Shown here piece by piece: positions 20,501-29,880 of a stretch of DNA of 64,000 bases (within the stretch, counting starts at the first letter, position 1; each line of letters opens with the position of its first letter). The DNA comes from Nannocystis sp. Lineage in GTDB: Bacteria > Myxococcota_A > Polyangia > Nannocystales > Nannocystaceae. Where the stretch lies: the NCBI GenBank assembly GCA_016712315.1, contig JADJRG010000021.1:1-64000 (forward strand), given 5' to 3'. Under the pieces are notes generated by a model. That model was not told the DNA's origin. It saw nothing but the letters and a program-made list of their open reading frames with translations, and did not search any database. Made by a program: the position numbers and the translations under genes.

Positions 20501-23465
20501 CCTCCTGGCGGGCGCGGGCGATCACCGCCAAGGCCGTGTAGGTCTTGCCGACGCCGACGTCGAAGGCGACCAGGCCGCCGCGCTGGGCGAGCACACGCCG
20601 GGCGCCGGCGATCTGGTGATCCTTGAGCTGAGGGGCCGCTTGCCCCCAGCGGACGATCGAGAGCGGCTCGGCGGGGTACTGGGGGACGATGCGCCCGCGG
20701 AAGGCGCGGTTGTAGGCGTATACGACCTCCTCCTGCCGCGATTCATCGGCGGCCAAGAACTTGTAGAAGGACTCGGCCCAGCGCTGTTGCATCGCGATCC
20801 GCTTCTCCGCCAGCTTCCTCTTGGCTTGGGCCTTGTCCTCGTCTTGGGCCGCCTTCTTGTCCTCTCCGATCGGGGTGAAGTTCTTGTTGTCGTGATTGAG
20901 CCAGCCGAGGAAGCTCATGGTCTCGGCGGCGAGGCTGCGCTCGCCGTCCGCGGCGCTGATGAGGCCCCCTTCGCGGACGAGCGTAAGAGCCCCCATGTTC
21001 CGGTTCATGGTGGCCGAGACCCAGGCGGAGACGAGGTCGAGCGGGATCCACCCATGATTCGGGCTGAGCTCGCTGAGATCGGCGAAGACGACCGGCTTGA
21101 TGGCCGCGAGCAGGCGGGAGACCTGCTCCGCGGCGACGCTGTCCCCAGCGTCCGCGCGGGCCTTGGCGCGGTCATGGCGCTGCCAGAGGGTGACGCCGGT
21201 GAGGTAGGCGTCGGCGGGCAGCAGCTCGTCCCAGTCCTCGCCGTCGAGGTTCCATTTTTGATCGACGAGCGCCGCCAACGCGGCCTCAGCGCTGAGGGTG
21301 CCGCCTTGGGCGCCGTGGAATTCGAGCAGGCCCTGGAGCTTGAGCGCACGATGCTGGCGGTAGAGCAGCTCGGCTTGAGCGACGATGTCGTTCGGGGGGC
21401 CGTTGTATTTGGGCTCGATCTCTGGGGGTTGGTCGAGCGCGGTGACGAGGCGGCCGCGGCGGTCGAAGGCGCTGAGCAGGCTGTCGCGTGCGGCTGTCTT
21501 GTAGGACACAGAGCGCAGGGCGGCGATCTTGTGCGGGTCGCCGTGCAGCTTCGCGAAGTCGAGCAAGTCGGCGTGCAGCTCAGGCCAGAGCGCGGCGGTC
21601 AGCTCGCGCTCGTCCGCGCCCACGGCGGCGAGGTAGCGGCGCACGCGCTCCCCGAGCTCGAGCGCGGTCCGTACGTCGTCGTCGAGCTCCTCGGGCAAGG
21701 CGCCGTCGGTCTGCGCGACGCCGCGGGCGACGCCTCGCGCTCCTCGGGTGATCGAGGTGAGCTCGCAGGTGGTGCAGATCGGGCGCGGGCTCAGGGGCGG
21801 CAGGCCCGTGAAGTGACCCGTGACCTCGTAACGCCACGCGCGGCCGCTGGCGGCTTCACCGCTGAAAGCGCCGCTCTCTTCGCCGAGGATGTGGCCGGTG
21901 TGAATTTTAAAATAGTCGCCTGCGATGACCTCGCGGTCGGCGGGGTCGCTCTCGCGCAGCTCGCCGCCGCGGCTGCGCAGCATGACCAGATCCATCACCA
22001 CGGAGGCGCCGGGCACGTTGTCGCGGCCTTGGGGGTCTTGACTGGGGAGGCGGTAAGCCCCGAGCAGATGGTTGCGCAGGAGCAGCCGCTCGCGCAGGGC
22101 CCGGCTCATCTTGCCGCTCATCATGCCGGCGGGGATCAGGAAGACGCCGATCCCGCCAGGCACCAGCAGATCGAGGCTACGACGCATAAAATAGGCGAAG
22201 GCGCGCGTCTCCTTTTTGCTGATCGGATCGGGATCCTCCAACGCAAACGCCCCGCGCTCGCCGTAGGGCGGGTTCGCGACGATGAGATTGAAGGTGCCGG
22301 CGACGCGTGGGCCGAACTCATGCACCCAGCGCTCGAAGGGCATGTGATGGATCTCGGCGTCGGGTCGCAGCGCGCGGAGCAGGCGGGCGGAGACTTTGGA
22401 AAACTCCACCGCGGTCCACTCCATACGGGCGATCTGTCCGCCGGCCTCGAGGGCGAGGCATCGCGCGGGGTTGAAGGCGCGGATCAGGCGGCCGATCCCC
22501 GCGCTGGGCTCGAGCGCACGAACAACGCCGTCGTGGCCGGCGAGCTCGGGCAGGAAGGGACAGAGGGTCTCGGCGATGGCGTCGGCGATGACGCTGGGGG
22601 TGTAGTACTCGTGGATCAGCCCGAAGGTCTCGGGGACCAGGTCCGAGGGGAGCTGCCGCCGTACTTGGTCGATCGAGAGACCTCCCCAGCCGCTATATCC
22701 CTCGAGCACGCGTAGATCGTCGGCGGTGAGCTCCGCAGGCCCCTTGCTGGCGAGGAGCTGGATCGCTTTGACGTTCGCCTCTGTGCGCCAGGACTTGCTC
22801 TTGGCGTCGGGGTCGAGGGCGGCGACGCGCGGCCGAGGCGGCGCGGCCGGCCCCGGCGCCCGCTCGCGGACACGCGCCCGGGTCCACAGGGCCATGGCGT
22901 AGCGCTGGAGGGTAGAGGCGACGATGTTATCGGCGAGCTGAAGCGTCTGTTCTTGGGCCCGCTGGACGGCGGCGGTGAGGGTGTGTTTCGTGGGGCCGTC
23001 GTCGCCGGGGAAGTGCAGCTCGCCCTCGCGATCGCGGTAGAGCAGGATCGTCTCGCCGTCGGTGATCGCGAGGGTCCCGCTGCGGAGCAGGGGGACGGCG
23101 CCGAGGCCCTCGTGGCCGAGCAGGATCGCCTGCGCGCGCAGCTCCACCGCTCGCCTGCCGCCGGTGCGATCGGCTTCTTCGTCGTGGAGCGCTTCGATGC
23201 GTTTGATCACCGACACATCGGGTTTTTTGTCGTGCTTGCGCTCGGCGGCGATGATCCGGCTCAGAGAGTGCCAGCCGGTCTTGTGCGTGGGGGCGTAGCC
23301 CTTGAGCAGCCGCAGGTTGCTCCTGATCAACGCGGCGACGAGCTGGAGGTCGAGTCGGTTTCGCTGCTCGAATTGGTCGAAATAGGCCGGCGCGACGCGT
23401 CCGCTGAGGCTCGTGCGCCAGCCGTTCATCAGGTTTGTGTAGAAGATATTTTCAGCAGGAGACAT
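17555..23465 (-). CDS. Giant N6-adenine methyltransferase fused to an SNF2-type helicase (~1970 aa, two indels)
   Basis: Starts at ATG 23465 after a GGGGAGAG ribosome-binding site. The methyltransferase shows EPSAGIGRLIRAF near residue 318 (SAM motif I) and VANPPYGERG near 396 (N6-adenine catalytic NPPY). The helicase shows VAFDVGVGKTYTALAV near 972 (Walker A), LIVDEAASF near 1157 (motif II) and LLTATPAKN near 1215. After frame shifts near 19795 and 19610 follow VVIANSVAYEGIDLQ and LEQRNGRGVRQG near 1528 (motifs V and VI). The tail is Pro/Ala-rich. Such polyvalent MTase-helicases occur on phages, plasmids and ICEs, some packaged with the DNA as antirestriction factors (DarB-like). That role is likely but inferred. 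Confidence 0.75.
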
Positions 23466-23559
23466 GGTTCTCTCCCCATGGCGCGGCCCGGCGCGCTGTA
23501 GTTGGGCGCGAGGACGAGCAGCGACGGTGGCAGATGGCGCGTGGTAGCGCGTGGACTAG
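23466..23559 (-). promoter_or_regulatory. Gap before the methyltransferase-helicase gene
   Basis: At 94 bp this is among the larger gaps in the operon. It ends in a purine-rich GGGGAGAG ribosome-binding site just before the ATG at 23465. It could hold an internal promoter or leader for the largest gene. I see no convincing -35/-10 pair. Confidence 0.25.
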
Positions 23560-23949
23560 CTACAAACTATGAGAATGGGAATGAGGGCGATCGCGCATTT
23601 GGCAGGGCGCGCAGCTACAGGCGTCGCCGCAGCCGCCGCAGGGCTTTTTCGGCTTCACAGGCCAGCTCTCGAGGGTCTGGGCGCTGCGGCAGTGGCCCCC
23701 CTCTCGCCAGGCGTGCTCGCAGTGAGCGACGACGGTGGCGGGCGCGCGGAGCTCATAGAGGGCGCCTTGCTGGTGTGGCAAGGGCTCACGCCCGGCCATA
23801 CGCGCGCAGTGAATCGCGCCGCGCGGCGTCAGGAGGCGCCAGCCGTCCCCGAGGGGCACGATGGTGTGGGTCGAGGTGGCGCTGAGGTTGGCGAGCGCTT
23901 GACTGTCGACGTAGTGCCGGCCGCGGATCCAGTAGGAGCTGCCTTTCAT
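23560..23949 (-). CDS. Small protein with Cys-rich C-terminus (129 aa)
   Basis: Starts at ATG 23949, ATGA-overlapped with the upstream gene. The N-terminal two thirds look like a small beta domain (YWIRGRHYVDSQAL, TIVPLGDGWRLLTPRG). The end packs CGGCGDACSCAPCQMR and a His/Ser repeat tail (RPHSHSHSL), so metal binding is likely. No family was recognised. Confidence 0.6.
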   Translation of the reverse strand: MKGSSYWIRGRHYVDSQALANLSATSTHTIVPLGDGWRLLTPRGAIHCARMAGREPLPHQQGALYELRAPATVVAHCEHAWREGGHCRSAQTLESWPVKPKKPCGGCGDACSCAPCQMRDRPHSHSHSL

Positions 23950-25028
23950 CGGGCTTCCTCCTCGTCGTCGTCTTCCTCGTCGAGGAGGCTCTCGTCTTCG
24001 AGCATCTTCTCGGCGTACGCTTTGAAAGACGCGATCAACTCCTCGTCGCTGGGCGGCTGGTCGGCGGGCGCAGGCGCGGGTTTCGCCTTCGCGGCTCCTG
24101 CTGGCGCGGCTTTGGCCTTGGGTCTCTTCGCCTTGGTTTGGGTCATGTCTTCCTCATCGGGCTCTGGTTGTGCATCGAGCTGGTAGGCGTGTGTGCGCAG
24201 GATCTCGATGATCGGCCCGACGTCGCCGACGGGGATCCCGGAGCTCTCGAGGGCGGTGATGTGCTCTCGCCCGATGGGTTCCAGGAACTTGGCAAGATAG
24301 ACGTCGACGTGGCCGTCGTCCCACGTGATCCCGCTAGATCTCCAGTCCGACTCGATGGTGTAGGGCCCGTGCTGCTCCTTGAGCACCTCCATCTCCGGGG
24401 CGGGGCAGAAGGCCTCCACGTGGGTGAGGGTCACCGGGCCGTGCTGCGCCTCGGGCCAGTTGTTTTGGTGCATGTCGCTCGCGATGGCCCTCGCCTTGTC
24501 CATGCGCGGGAAACACCCGAGCGACATCGGCGGGCGGTCGGGCCACTCGAAGAAGAGGGCGACCTGGGTGTTCTTGGCGACCAGAGCCTTCCACTGGCCG
24601 GCTGGGGCGCGGGCTGCGAAGCCGAAGTAGCCGTTGTCGACGATGCTCGTCCAGGTGAGGCCGGGGCGCGTGGGCGTGGGCGCGGGCTCCGAGGGCTTTG
24701 GGGCGGCGGGCTTCGTAGCGGGCTTCGCAGCGGCGGGCTTCGCGGCGGCGGGCTTCGCGGCGGCGGCGGGCTTCGCAGCGGCGGCGGGCTTCGCGGGAGC
24801 GGCGGCAGGTCTGCGAGCGGGTTCTGGGGCCGCTTTGCGCTCGGATTCGGCGCGCTTCGCCTGCTTCGCCGGAGCGGCTTGTTTACGGGGAGCGTACGAA
24901 CCACGCGAGGCTGCGGGTTTGGTCTCGCTCCTACAGGTCACCCCATCCGGCGATTGCTCGATCACGAGCTCATCCCCTTCCGGTTCAGCGACGACAACGC
25001 GCACTTGTTTGACTGACCACTTCTTCAT
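23946..25028 (-). CDS. Protein with Ala/Lys/Pro linker and C-terminal acidic tail (360 aa)
   Basis: Starts at ATG 25028 (ATGA overlap). The first ~45 residues form a small beta segment (MKKWSVKQVRVVVAEPEGD). A linker of repeated AAAKPAAAKP units follows, histone-H1-like in composition. The folded core from about residue 125 (TSIVDNGYFGFAARAPAGQW, then VALFFEWPDRPPMSL, HVEAFCPAPEMEVL) is unrecognised. The tail is strongly acidic (LLDEEDDDEEEAR). Mixed basic linker and acidic tail could bind DNA or a partner complex. Confidence 0.6.
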   Translation of the reverse strand: MKKWSVKQVRVVVAEPEGDELVIEQSPDGVTCRSETKPAASRGSYAPRKQAAPAKQAKRAESERKAAPEPARRPAAAPAKPAAAAKPAAAAKPAAAKPAAAKPATKPAAPKPSEPAPTPTRPGLTWTSIVDNGYFGFAARAPAGQWKALVAKNTQVALFFEWPDRPPMSLGCFPRMDKARAIASDMHQNNWPEAQHGPVTLTHVEAFCPAPEMEVLKEQHGPYTIESDWRSSGITWDDGHVDVYLAKFLEPIGREHITALESSGIPVGDVGPIIEILRTHAYQLDAQPEPDEEDMTQTKAKRPKAKAAPAGAAKAKPAPAPADQPPSDEELIASFKAYAEKMLEDESLLDEEDDDEEEAR

Positions 25029-26929
25029 GCTCCACCTCGTCTCCTGGTCCGGGCGCGCGCGACCCCGAGCGCGACGCCGATGGTCGTTGCGAGCGCTGCA
25101 CCCCCGAGCAGGGCGGGGCCGAGCCATCGCGCCCCCGAGGGCTGGGGGGCAGGGTCGAAGGGCAGGCCGCCTTGCGCCGGGAGAGGCTTCTCTGGCGCGG
25201 GGACCCGGGGGTCAAGGGGTCGGGCGCTGTCCGGGCCGCGAAGGCGCAGCGAGGCCGCTGCGCGTTGCACGGGGGTGGTGGGTACACCGGCGGCCTTGAG
25301 CGCGGCTGCGTACTCGGGATCGACCTCGAGGGCGGTCTCGTAGGCGATCGCCATACGCGAGGGGTGCGTGAGGAGGTCCTTGCGCAGCTTGATGCAGAGC
25401 TCGCGGAGGGCAGGGTCGCGGAAGGCGGCGTAGGCGGGTTTGTCGCCGACGGCGAGGGGGCGCACGTAGGCGCAGTCGAGGGTGCGGGCGAGGCGGCGCC
25501 GCTGGAGCTGCGCCACGGCGCGCAGGGCGGGGGTGACGATGGCGTCATCGGCGCGGCGGTAGGTGGAGAGCAGCAGCTCACCAGGAGGCCACGGGACACA
25601 CTGGACCCGGGCGCTGCGCTCGAAGTGGGCGTTGACGGGGGCGATGTAGTCGCCCGTGTCGGCGTCGCGCGTGTAGCGGGTGGGCATGCCGGCTTGGGTG
25701 CGGGCGTCCCCCTTCACGTAGTCCGAATAAAAACACGCGGTGCGCGAGCGCGCGCTGGCGATCCCGCCGTGGCGAAAGACGCCGCCCGTGACGAGGGGGA
25801 CGTCGCTGCCGTCGACGGCGTAGGGACGCAGGGCGCCCGAGGCGCTGGCGCCGAGGCGCCACTCGCCCAGCACCTCGCGGGCGAGGTAGGGCAGCAGCCA
25901 GGCGCCGAGCTTTTGGTCGATGGCGCTGGTGTAGAGGGCGCTGAACCAGTCCCGCCAGAGCTGCTCGAGGGCGATGCAGTCGACCTTGTAGGTGTCCGGG
26001 CCGCCCGCGGCGACCTGCTGCCAGGCGGTGCCTGCGACCTGCTGGAGCGCGGGAAAAAAGTCGCCGGTCTGCGTGAAATCGCCATAGTGGTGGATGAGGG
26101 TGCCGTCGGAGTAGAAACGGAGGGCGTCGTGGGCAGGCTGGGGGCGGTCGCGGTACTGGAGGATCCCGGCGACCCGGAAGGTGCCAGGCACGCAGCCGTA
26201 TCCGCCATTCCACGCGACGGCCTTGCCGTTGGCGGCGAAGGGGGCGAAAACCTGGCCGATTGGCTCGGAGCGATCGTTGAGGCCGTCGGCGAGCTTCCAC
26301 GGGAGAGGGTCGGTGGGCGGGGCGAAGGTGTTGGTCCAGTCCGGGCTGGCTGCATCGATCTGGATGAAAGACCGGACCCATTGCTGGTCAACAGCCTCTG
26401 AGTAACGGTTCCAAGGCAACACAGCGCGACGCTCCGGCGAGATATCGTTGTCGGATAGGAGATCTCGAAAAACCGGCGCCATGGCGCGGCCGATACCTAC
26501 GGCTATCCCAACGACCCATCCCACAACGGGGACAGCCGAGACAGCGTTCAAAGCGAGATCAATCGCGACGCTTGCGATCGCACCTACGAGTCGCCCAGGG
26601 TCGGTTGTCAGCGGAAAAGGGGCCTGCGCGAGAACACCTGCGATAGAGCTGGCTTTCTGATCAAACCAGCTAACCTGGCGCCATGTGTCTGCCAGAAGGT
26701 CACCCGCGACAGTGGCCTTCTGTTTCCAGATCATTTGAGTCGCTTGGTTCCACGCCTGTGCTCCAGCTTGAGTGAGTAAGGCTTGCCCGACCGTCTGACC
26801 CCCTTCACCTCGAACCCGGCTAAGAAGTTGCTGGAATGCCTCGTTCGCGTAGGCGTCGGTGCCCGGGAATGGACTAAAAAACAGATCCGGGACCCGATCG
26901 AAGAGGCTATTGTTGGGATTGATGAGCAT
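25025..26929 (-). CDS. Large membrane-associated protein (634 aa)
   Basis: Starts at ATG 26929, one base after the lipoprotein stop, and ends with an ATGA overlap. Residues ~115-165 hold a hydrophobic hairpin (IASVAIDLALNAVSAVPV, then GWVVGIAVGIGRAM). The large middle has aromatic beta patches and several Cys. A Pro-rich linker leads to a C-terminal span (LGPALLGGAALATTIGVALG) and an Arg-rich tail. A late segment (AFRDPALRELCIKLRKDLL) resembles the end of the 27337-28356 product. No ATPase motif is present, so it is not a packaging motor. Confidence 0.6.
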   Translation of the reverse strand: MLINPNNSLFDRVPDLFFSPFPGTDAYANEAFQQLLSRVRGEGGQTVGQALLTQAGAQAWNQATQMIWKQKATVAGDLLADTWRQVSWFDQKASSIAGVLAQAPFPLTTDPGRLVGAIASVAIDLALNAVSAVPVVGWVVGIAVGIGRAMAPVFRDLLSDNDISPERRAVLPWNRYSEAVDQQWVRSFIQIDAASPDWTNTFAPPTDPLPWKLADGLNDRSEPIGQVFAPFAANGKAVAWNGGYGCVPGTFRVAGILQYRDRPQPAHDALRFYSDGTLIHHYGDFTQTGDFFPALQQVAGTAWQQVAAGGPDTYKVDCIALEQLWRDWFSALYTSAIDQKLGAWLLPYLAREVLGEWRLGASASGALRPYAVDGSDVPLVTGGVFRHGGIASARSRTACFYSDYVKGDARTQAGMPTRYTRDADTGDYIAPVNAHFERSARVQCVPWPPGELLLSTYRRADDAIVTPALRAVAQLQRRRLARTLDCAYVRPLAVGDKPAYAAFRDPALRELCIKLRKDLLTHPSRMAIAYETALEVDPEYAAALKAAGVPTTPVQRAAASLRLRGPDSARPLDPRVPAPEKPLPAQGGLPFDPAPQPSGARWLGPALLGGAALATTIGVALGVARARTRRRGGA

Positions 26930-26930
26930 A

Positions 26931-27287
26931 CTAATCGTCTCTCGCTGCACACCACATCCCGTTAATCCAGCATTCAAGCGGCGTAGCGAGCGTCTGCGGG
27001 CACATGCCATCTGCGTCACAAAAAATCTGACACTGACCGGCAACGCACGTGTGCGCCCACCCCTCGACGGTTTGGCAATTGTCATCCGTCGAGCATCGTT
27101 CTTCGCAGTATCCCTCGAAGCAGTAGAGGCCAGCCTTGCAGCCGTCGGGCGTGTCGGCGAGCGCCCCTTCCACGCACGCCTCGCCGAATTCGCCCGGCAC
27201 GTTGGGCTCGGGCTCGGGCTCGTTGCAGGCGGGGCTGAGGCTGAGGAGGCTGACGCTGACAAAAAGGACGGGGACGAAGTTGCGCAT
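26931..27287 (-). CDS. Cys-rich secreted lipoprotein (118 aa)
   Basis: Starts at ATG 27287. A signal peptide (MRNFVPVLFVSVSLLSL) ends in a lipobox-like SPAC. A short Glu/Pro linker is followed by a Cys-rich module (GEACVEGALADTPDGCKAG, then CFEGYCEERC, TCVAGQCQIFC), the pattern of small disulfide-rich modules in myxobacterial surface proteins. A palindrome (27328-27338) lies about 40 bp upstream. A host-type lipoprotein inside this operon suggests a cell-surface function such as exclusion or receptor masking. Confidence 0.65.
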   Translation of the reverse strand: MRNFVPVLFVSVSLLSLSPACNEPEPEPNVPGEFGEACVEGALADTPDGCKAGLYCFEGYCEERCSTDDNCQTVEGWAHTCVAGQCQIFCDADGMCPQTLATPLECWINGMWCAARDD

Positions 27288-27327
27288 GGCCGGACGATAA
27301 TCCAGCGCGGCCCCGCGCGTCGAGACT

Positions 27328-27338
27328 GAACATTGTTC
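27328..27338. promoter_or_regulatory. Palindrome GAACATTGTTC, possible operator
   Basis: An 11-bp near-perfect dyad lies between the genes at 27337-28356 and 26931-27287, one of the few real gaps in the operon. A one-mismatch copy (GAACAATGTTT) lies at 33355-33365 between the divergent promoters. It resembles LexA-type half-sites but with shorter spacing. A shared regulator is inferred. Confidence 0.35.
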
Positions 27339-28356
27339 ACAGCGCACGGGCGAGCTCCTCTGCGTGCTGGCGCAGGCAAGGGTCGGAGGAGCTGGCCGCG
27401 AGCTGGTGGAGGCTGGGCATGCTCGGCAGGGCGCGCAGGATGGCGCGGCGGAGGACGAAGAAGGCGGCGAAGCGGCCGACGATGTAGTTGTGGGCGGCGG
27501 CGCTGACCCTGCCGCGGGGGCCCATGACGCCGGCGATCTGGACGCTGCCCTGATGGACGGCGAGGGCGCCGCCGCGGGTATAGAGCTGGCCGGCTCGTGC
27601 GCGACCAGGCTCGAAGGCGGGGACCCGCGCGAGCGCCGGGGCGAGCTGGGCGCTGTAGCTCTTCCAGATCGCCGCGACTTGGCGCGCATCCTGGCGGAGG
27701 TTGCCGGTGGGGTCGAGCATCGTGGCGATGGACTGGAGCCCGAGCAGCGCGGGGCGTCCGCCCGCAGGCGAGCTCCAACGCAGCGCGGCTGGGGGGCCGT
27801 CGAGGCGGGTGCTGTAGACCCAAGGCCACGTGCCCAGGTGCAGCACGAGCGGGGTGCTCCAGCCACACGCGCTCTCCGCTCGCGGAGGTGGGCCCTCTCT
27901 GCTGTCGCCGAAGTAGCCGGGCGCGGTGTCGGGGTAGAAGGCGCGGTGCGAGCTGCCGTCGTCGTGGGAGTAGCAGGCGCCGCTGGGGAGCGTGGTGGGA
28001 TCGGCGGTGACGCGCCAGAGATCGCCGGTGCTCGCGCTGCGGCGCATGAGCTGCTCGAGCACGGCCTCGATGACGCGGGCGTGAGCGTCGCTGATGGTTG
28101 GGGCCTGTCGACCGAGGTACGAGCGAAAGGCGGTGAGGCCGGCGCGGTTGCTCGCGTCGATCCGCTGCTGCGTGTTGCCTTCGATGTTCGCGAAGGCGGC
28201 GGGGATCTCTCCGGCGAAGCCGAGGGTGTCGGCGATGCTGAGCCACTGCTCGCGGTACCAGATCGCGACGTCGATCGGCGAGCGCAGGTCGAAGGAGGTC
28301 GAGCGATCGAGGAGGCGCTGGATCTCGTCGCCGTAGCAGCGTAAGTCGATGTTCAT
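27337..28356 (-). CDS. Unrecognised element protein (339 aa)
   Basis: Starts at ATG 28356, ATGA-overlapped with the transglycosylase. The N-terminal half is helical (DVAIWYREQWLSIADTLGF). The middle is aromatic and Gly/Pro-rich (GACYSHDDGSSHRAFYPD, LVLHLGTWPWVYSTRL). The C-terminus is helical (FFVLRRAILRALPSMPSL, then CLRQHAEELARAL). It shares a late motif with the 634-aa neighbour. Position beside a wall hydrolase and membrane proteins suggests an envelope complex. Confidence 0.6.
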   Translation of the reverse strand: MNIDLRCYGDEIQRLLDRSTSFDLRSPIDVAIWYREQWLSIADTLGFAGEIPAAFANIEGNTQQRIDASNRAGLTAFRSYLGRQAPTISDAHARVIEAVLEQLMRRSASTGDLWRVTADPTTLPSGACYSHDDGSSHRAFYPDTAPGYFGDSREGPPPRAESACGWSTPLVLHLGTWPWVYSTRLDGPPAALRWSSPAGGRPALLGLQSIATMLDPTGNLRQDARQVAAIWKSYSAQLAPALARVPAFEPGRARAGQLYTRGGALAVHQGSVQIAGVMGPRGRVSAAAHNYIVGRFAAFFVLRRAILRALPSMPSLHQLAASSSDPCLRQHAEELARAL

Positions 28357-29159
28357 ACGATCTCCTGCGGCAGCTTGCCGATGAGGCGCTGAAAGACGGC
28401 GGTGACGCCGGGCCACGCCGCGTGGTCGAGGCGCTTGTGTGGGATCGCGGCGAGGTCGACGCCGAGGGTCGAGGCGTCGGCGAGGAAGCGGGCGCGCACG
28501 TCGTTGTAGGTCTTCTGGCCGCGTCCGCCGACGAGCAGCGAAGGGCTCGCCCACCCCGCCTTGATGTCCGCGTGATCGTCGACGCGGTAGTGCGCGAGTA
28601 GACGTTGCAGGTACACGCAGGCGGCGAAGGCGGCGGCCCGCGGTTGGAACATCAGCTCGGGCGGCGCGTTGAGCAGGTGGGCCTCGCGCGCGGGTACCCC
28701 GGTCCACAGGAAGTAGGGCGCGAGGGCGCCGAAGAGGCCGCCGCTGCCGAAGTCGGCGGCCTGCTCGCCGTATCGCAGCGGCGGGTTGTTGGCCTTGTGG
28801 TTCTCATAGGCGCGGCGAGAGGCATCGCGCTCGGCCTGCTCGTGGGCGCCGTCGCCGTTGTGGGCGTCGACCTGGAACTTCGACTCGCGGCTCGCGATGA
28901 CGGCGAAGATCCTGGCCGAGCCGGGGATCTGGGAGGCCTCCTCCATGGCCACGAAGAGGGGGCGCAGATCGGAGGGGGTGTCGCCCCAGTTGGTGAGCAG
29001 GTCGCCGCTCACGTCGCTGGGCGCGGGCAGCGGGGTGAGGTCGAGGTTCGAGGGCAGATCTGGAGCGGAGGTGCTCGCGCTCGCGCGACCGCTCCACAAC
29101 AAGACACCGCCGATCGTGACGATCCCCGCGGCGGTCAACGCGAGCGTGGTGCGGCTCAT
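28353..29159 (-). CDS. Membrane-anchored lytic transglycosylase-like protein (268 aa)
   Basis: Starts at ATG 29159 with ATGA overlaps on both sides. An N-terminal span (LTAAGIVTIGGVLLWSG) precedes a lysozyme-like domain. IFAVIASRESKFQVDAHNGD near residue 85-105 fits the catalytic-Glu helix of SLT-type transglycosylases (ES-F with Glu as acid), and GGLFGALAPYFLWTG fits the following GL-Q-type region. Such enzymes cut the glycan strand during phage entry or envelope-complex assembly. With the tail-anchored M23 enzyme, the operon encodes cutters of both wall bonds. Confidence 0.65.
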   Translation of the reverse strand: MSRTTLALTAAGIVTIGGVLLWSGRASASTSAPDLPSNLDLTPLPAPSDVSGDLLTNWGDTPSDLRPLFVAMEEASQIPGSARIFAVIASRESKFQVDAHNGDGAHEQAERDASRRAYENHKANNPPLRYGEQAADFGSGGLFGALAPYFLWTGVPAREAHLLNAPPELMFQPRAAAFAACVYLQRLLAHYRVDDHADIKAGWASPSLLVGGRGQKTYNDVRARFLADASTLGVDLAAIPHKRLDHAAWPGVTAVFQRLIGKLPQEIV

Positions 29160-29878
29160 CCGCGCTTCTCCTGGGCGCGAAGGGCGTCCGCGAGGCGCTG
29201 TCGGGCGTTCTCGCGGCTGCGGCGAAGGACGAGCACGGTGACGCCGACGGCCGCGCCGATCCCCGCCGTGGCGGCGAGGTAGGTGTAGACGCGTGGACGT
29301 GGAGGCGTCGCGGGAGCTGGCACGCCGCCGTCGCCGGGTGCGGGCGACGGGGCGTCGGGGGCGGGCCGAGCAGAGCCGGCGGGGGCTCCGCTGGTCGCTC
29401 CGCCGTCTGTGTCCCAAGGGACATATTCTTGGGAAGGGTTGATCCAGCCGACGGGGCCGACGGCGCGGAGGATCGTCTGGGTGTCCCACGCGTCGAGGGC
29501 TCGATGTAAGAACTCCCACTCGGCGGCGCCAGCGCTGCCGCGATCGGGGAGCCGATTGCCGGGGTCGGCCTCGATCGTTTCCGCCTGGCCGCGCAGCAGC
29601 ACGAGCGCAGGCGGCGCGAGGACGGCGACGGGCAGCGCGAAGGAAGCGCCGCCGCCGCCTCGCGCCCGGGTGGCGCGAACTGCCGACCAGGGGAAGTCGG
29701 CTTGGTCGCGCATGCGCGAGACGAAGTCGGCACGCGCGCGCTCGGTGGCGTCCGTGAAGGCAGTTTTCAAAAAATCGCTGACTTCATCCTGACGGAGCAG
29801 ACGCTCCGGGCCCGTGAGCGTTTGCTCGAGGCCGGAGAGCGCGATGAGCTGTTGGAGGCGGTGCCGATCGAGTTGCAT
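29156..29878 (-). CDS. Tail-anchored membrane protein (240 aa)
   Basis: Starts at ATG 29878, two bases after the previous stop, and overlaps the transglycosylase gene by ATGA. Helical N-terminus (LQQLIALSGLEQTL), a folded middle ending in GWINPSQEYVPWDTDG, a Pro/Ala/Gly linker, then one C-terminal span (YTYLAATAGIGAAVGVTVLV) and a basic coil. This topology recurs in at least four proteins of the operon. No family was recognised. Confidence 0.6.
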   Translation of the reverse strand: MQLDRHRLQQLIALSGLEQTLTGPERLLRQDEVSDFLKTAFTDATERARADFVSRMRDQADFPWSAVRATRARGGGGASFALPVAVLAPPALVLLRGQAETIEADPGNRLPDRGSAGAAEWEFLHRALDAWDTQTILRAVGPVGWINPSQEYVPWDTDGGATSGAPAGSARPAPDAPSPAPGDGGVPAPATPPRPRVYTYLAATAGIGAAVGVTVLVLRRSRENARQRLADALRAQEKRG

Positions 29879-29880
29879 GA

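Noticed and set aside
20097..22715. An 872-codon plus-strand open frame
   Set aside because: It is exactly antisense to the methyltransferase-helicase gene, whose motifs are intact. Long antisense frames are normal in DNA of this GC content.
25172..26401. A 409-codon plus-strand frame opposite the 634-aa gene
   Set aside because: It is Gly/Val/Arg-biased shadow coding with no motifs. The minus-strand gene has ATGA coupling and membrane spans.
25100..26900. Packaging ATPase in the 634-aa protein
   Set aside because: There is no Walker A or B motif. The hydrophobic segments look like membrane helices.
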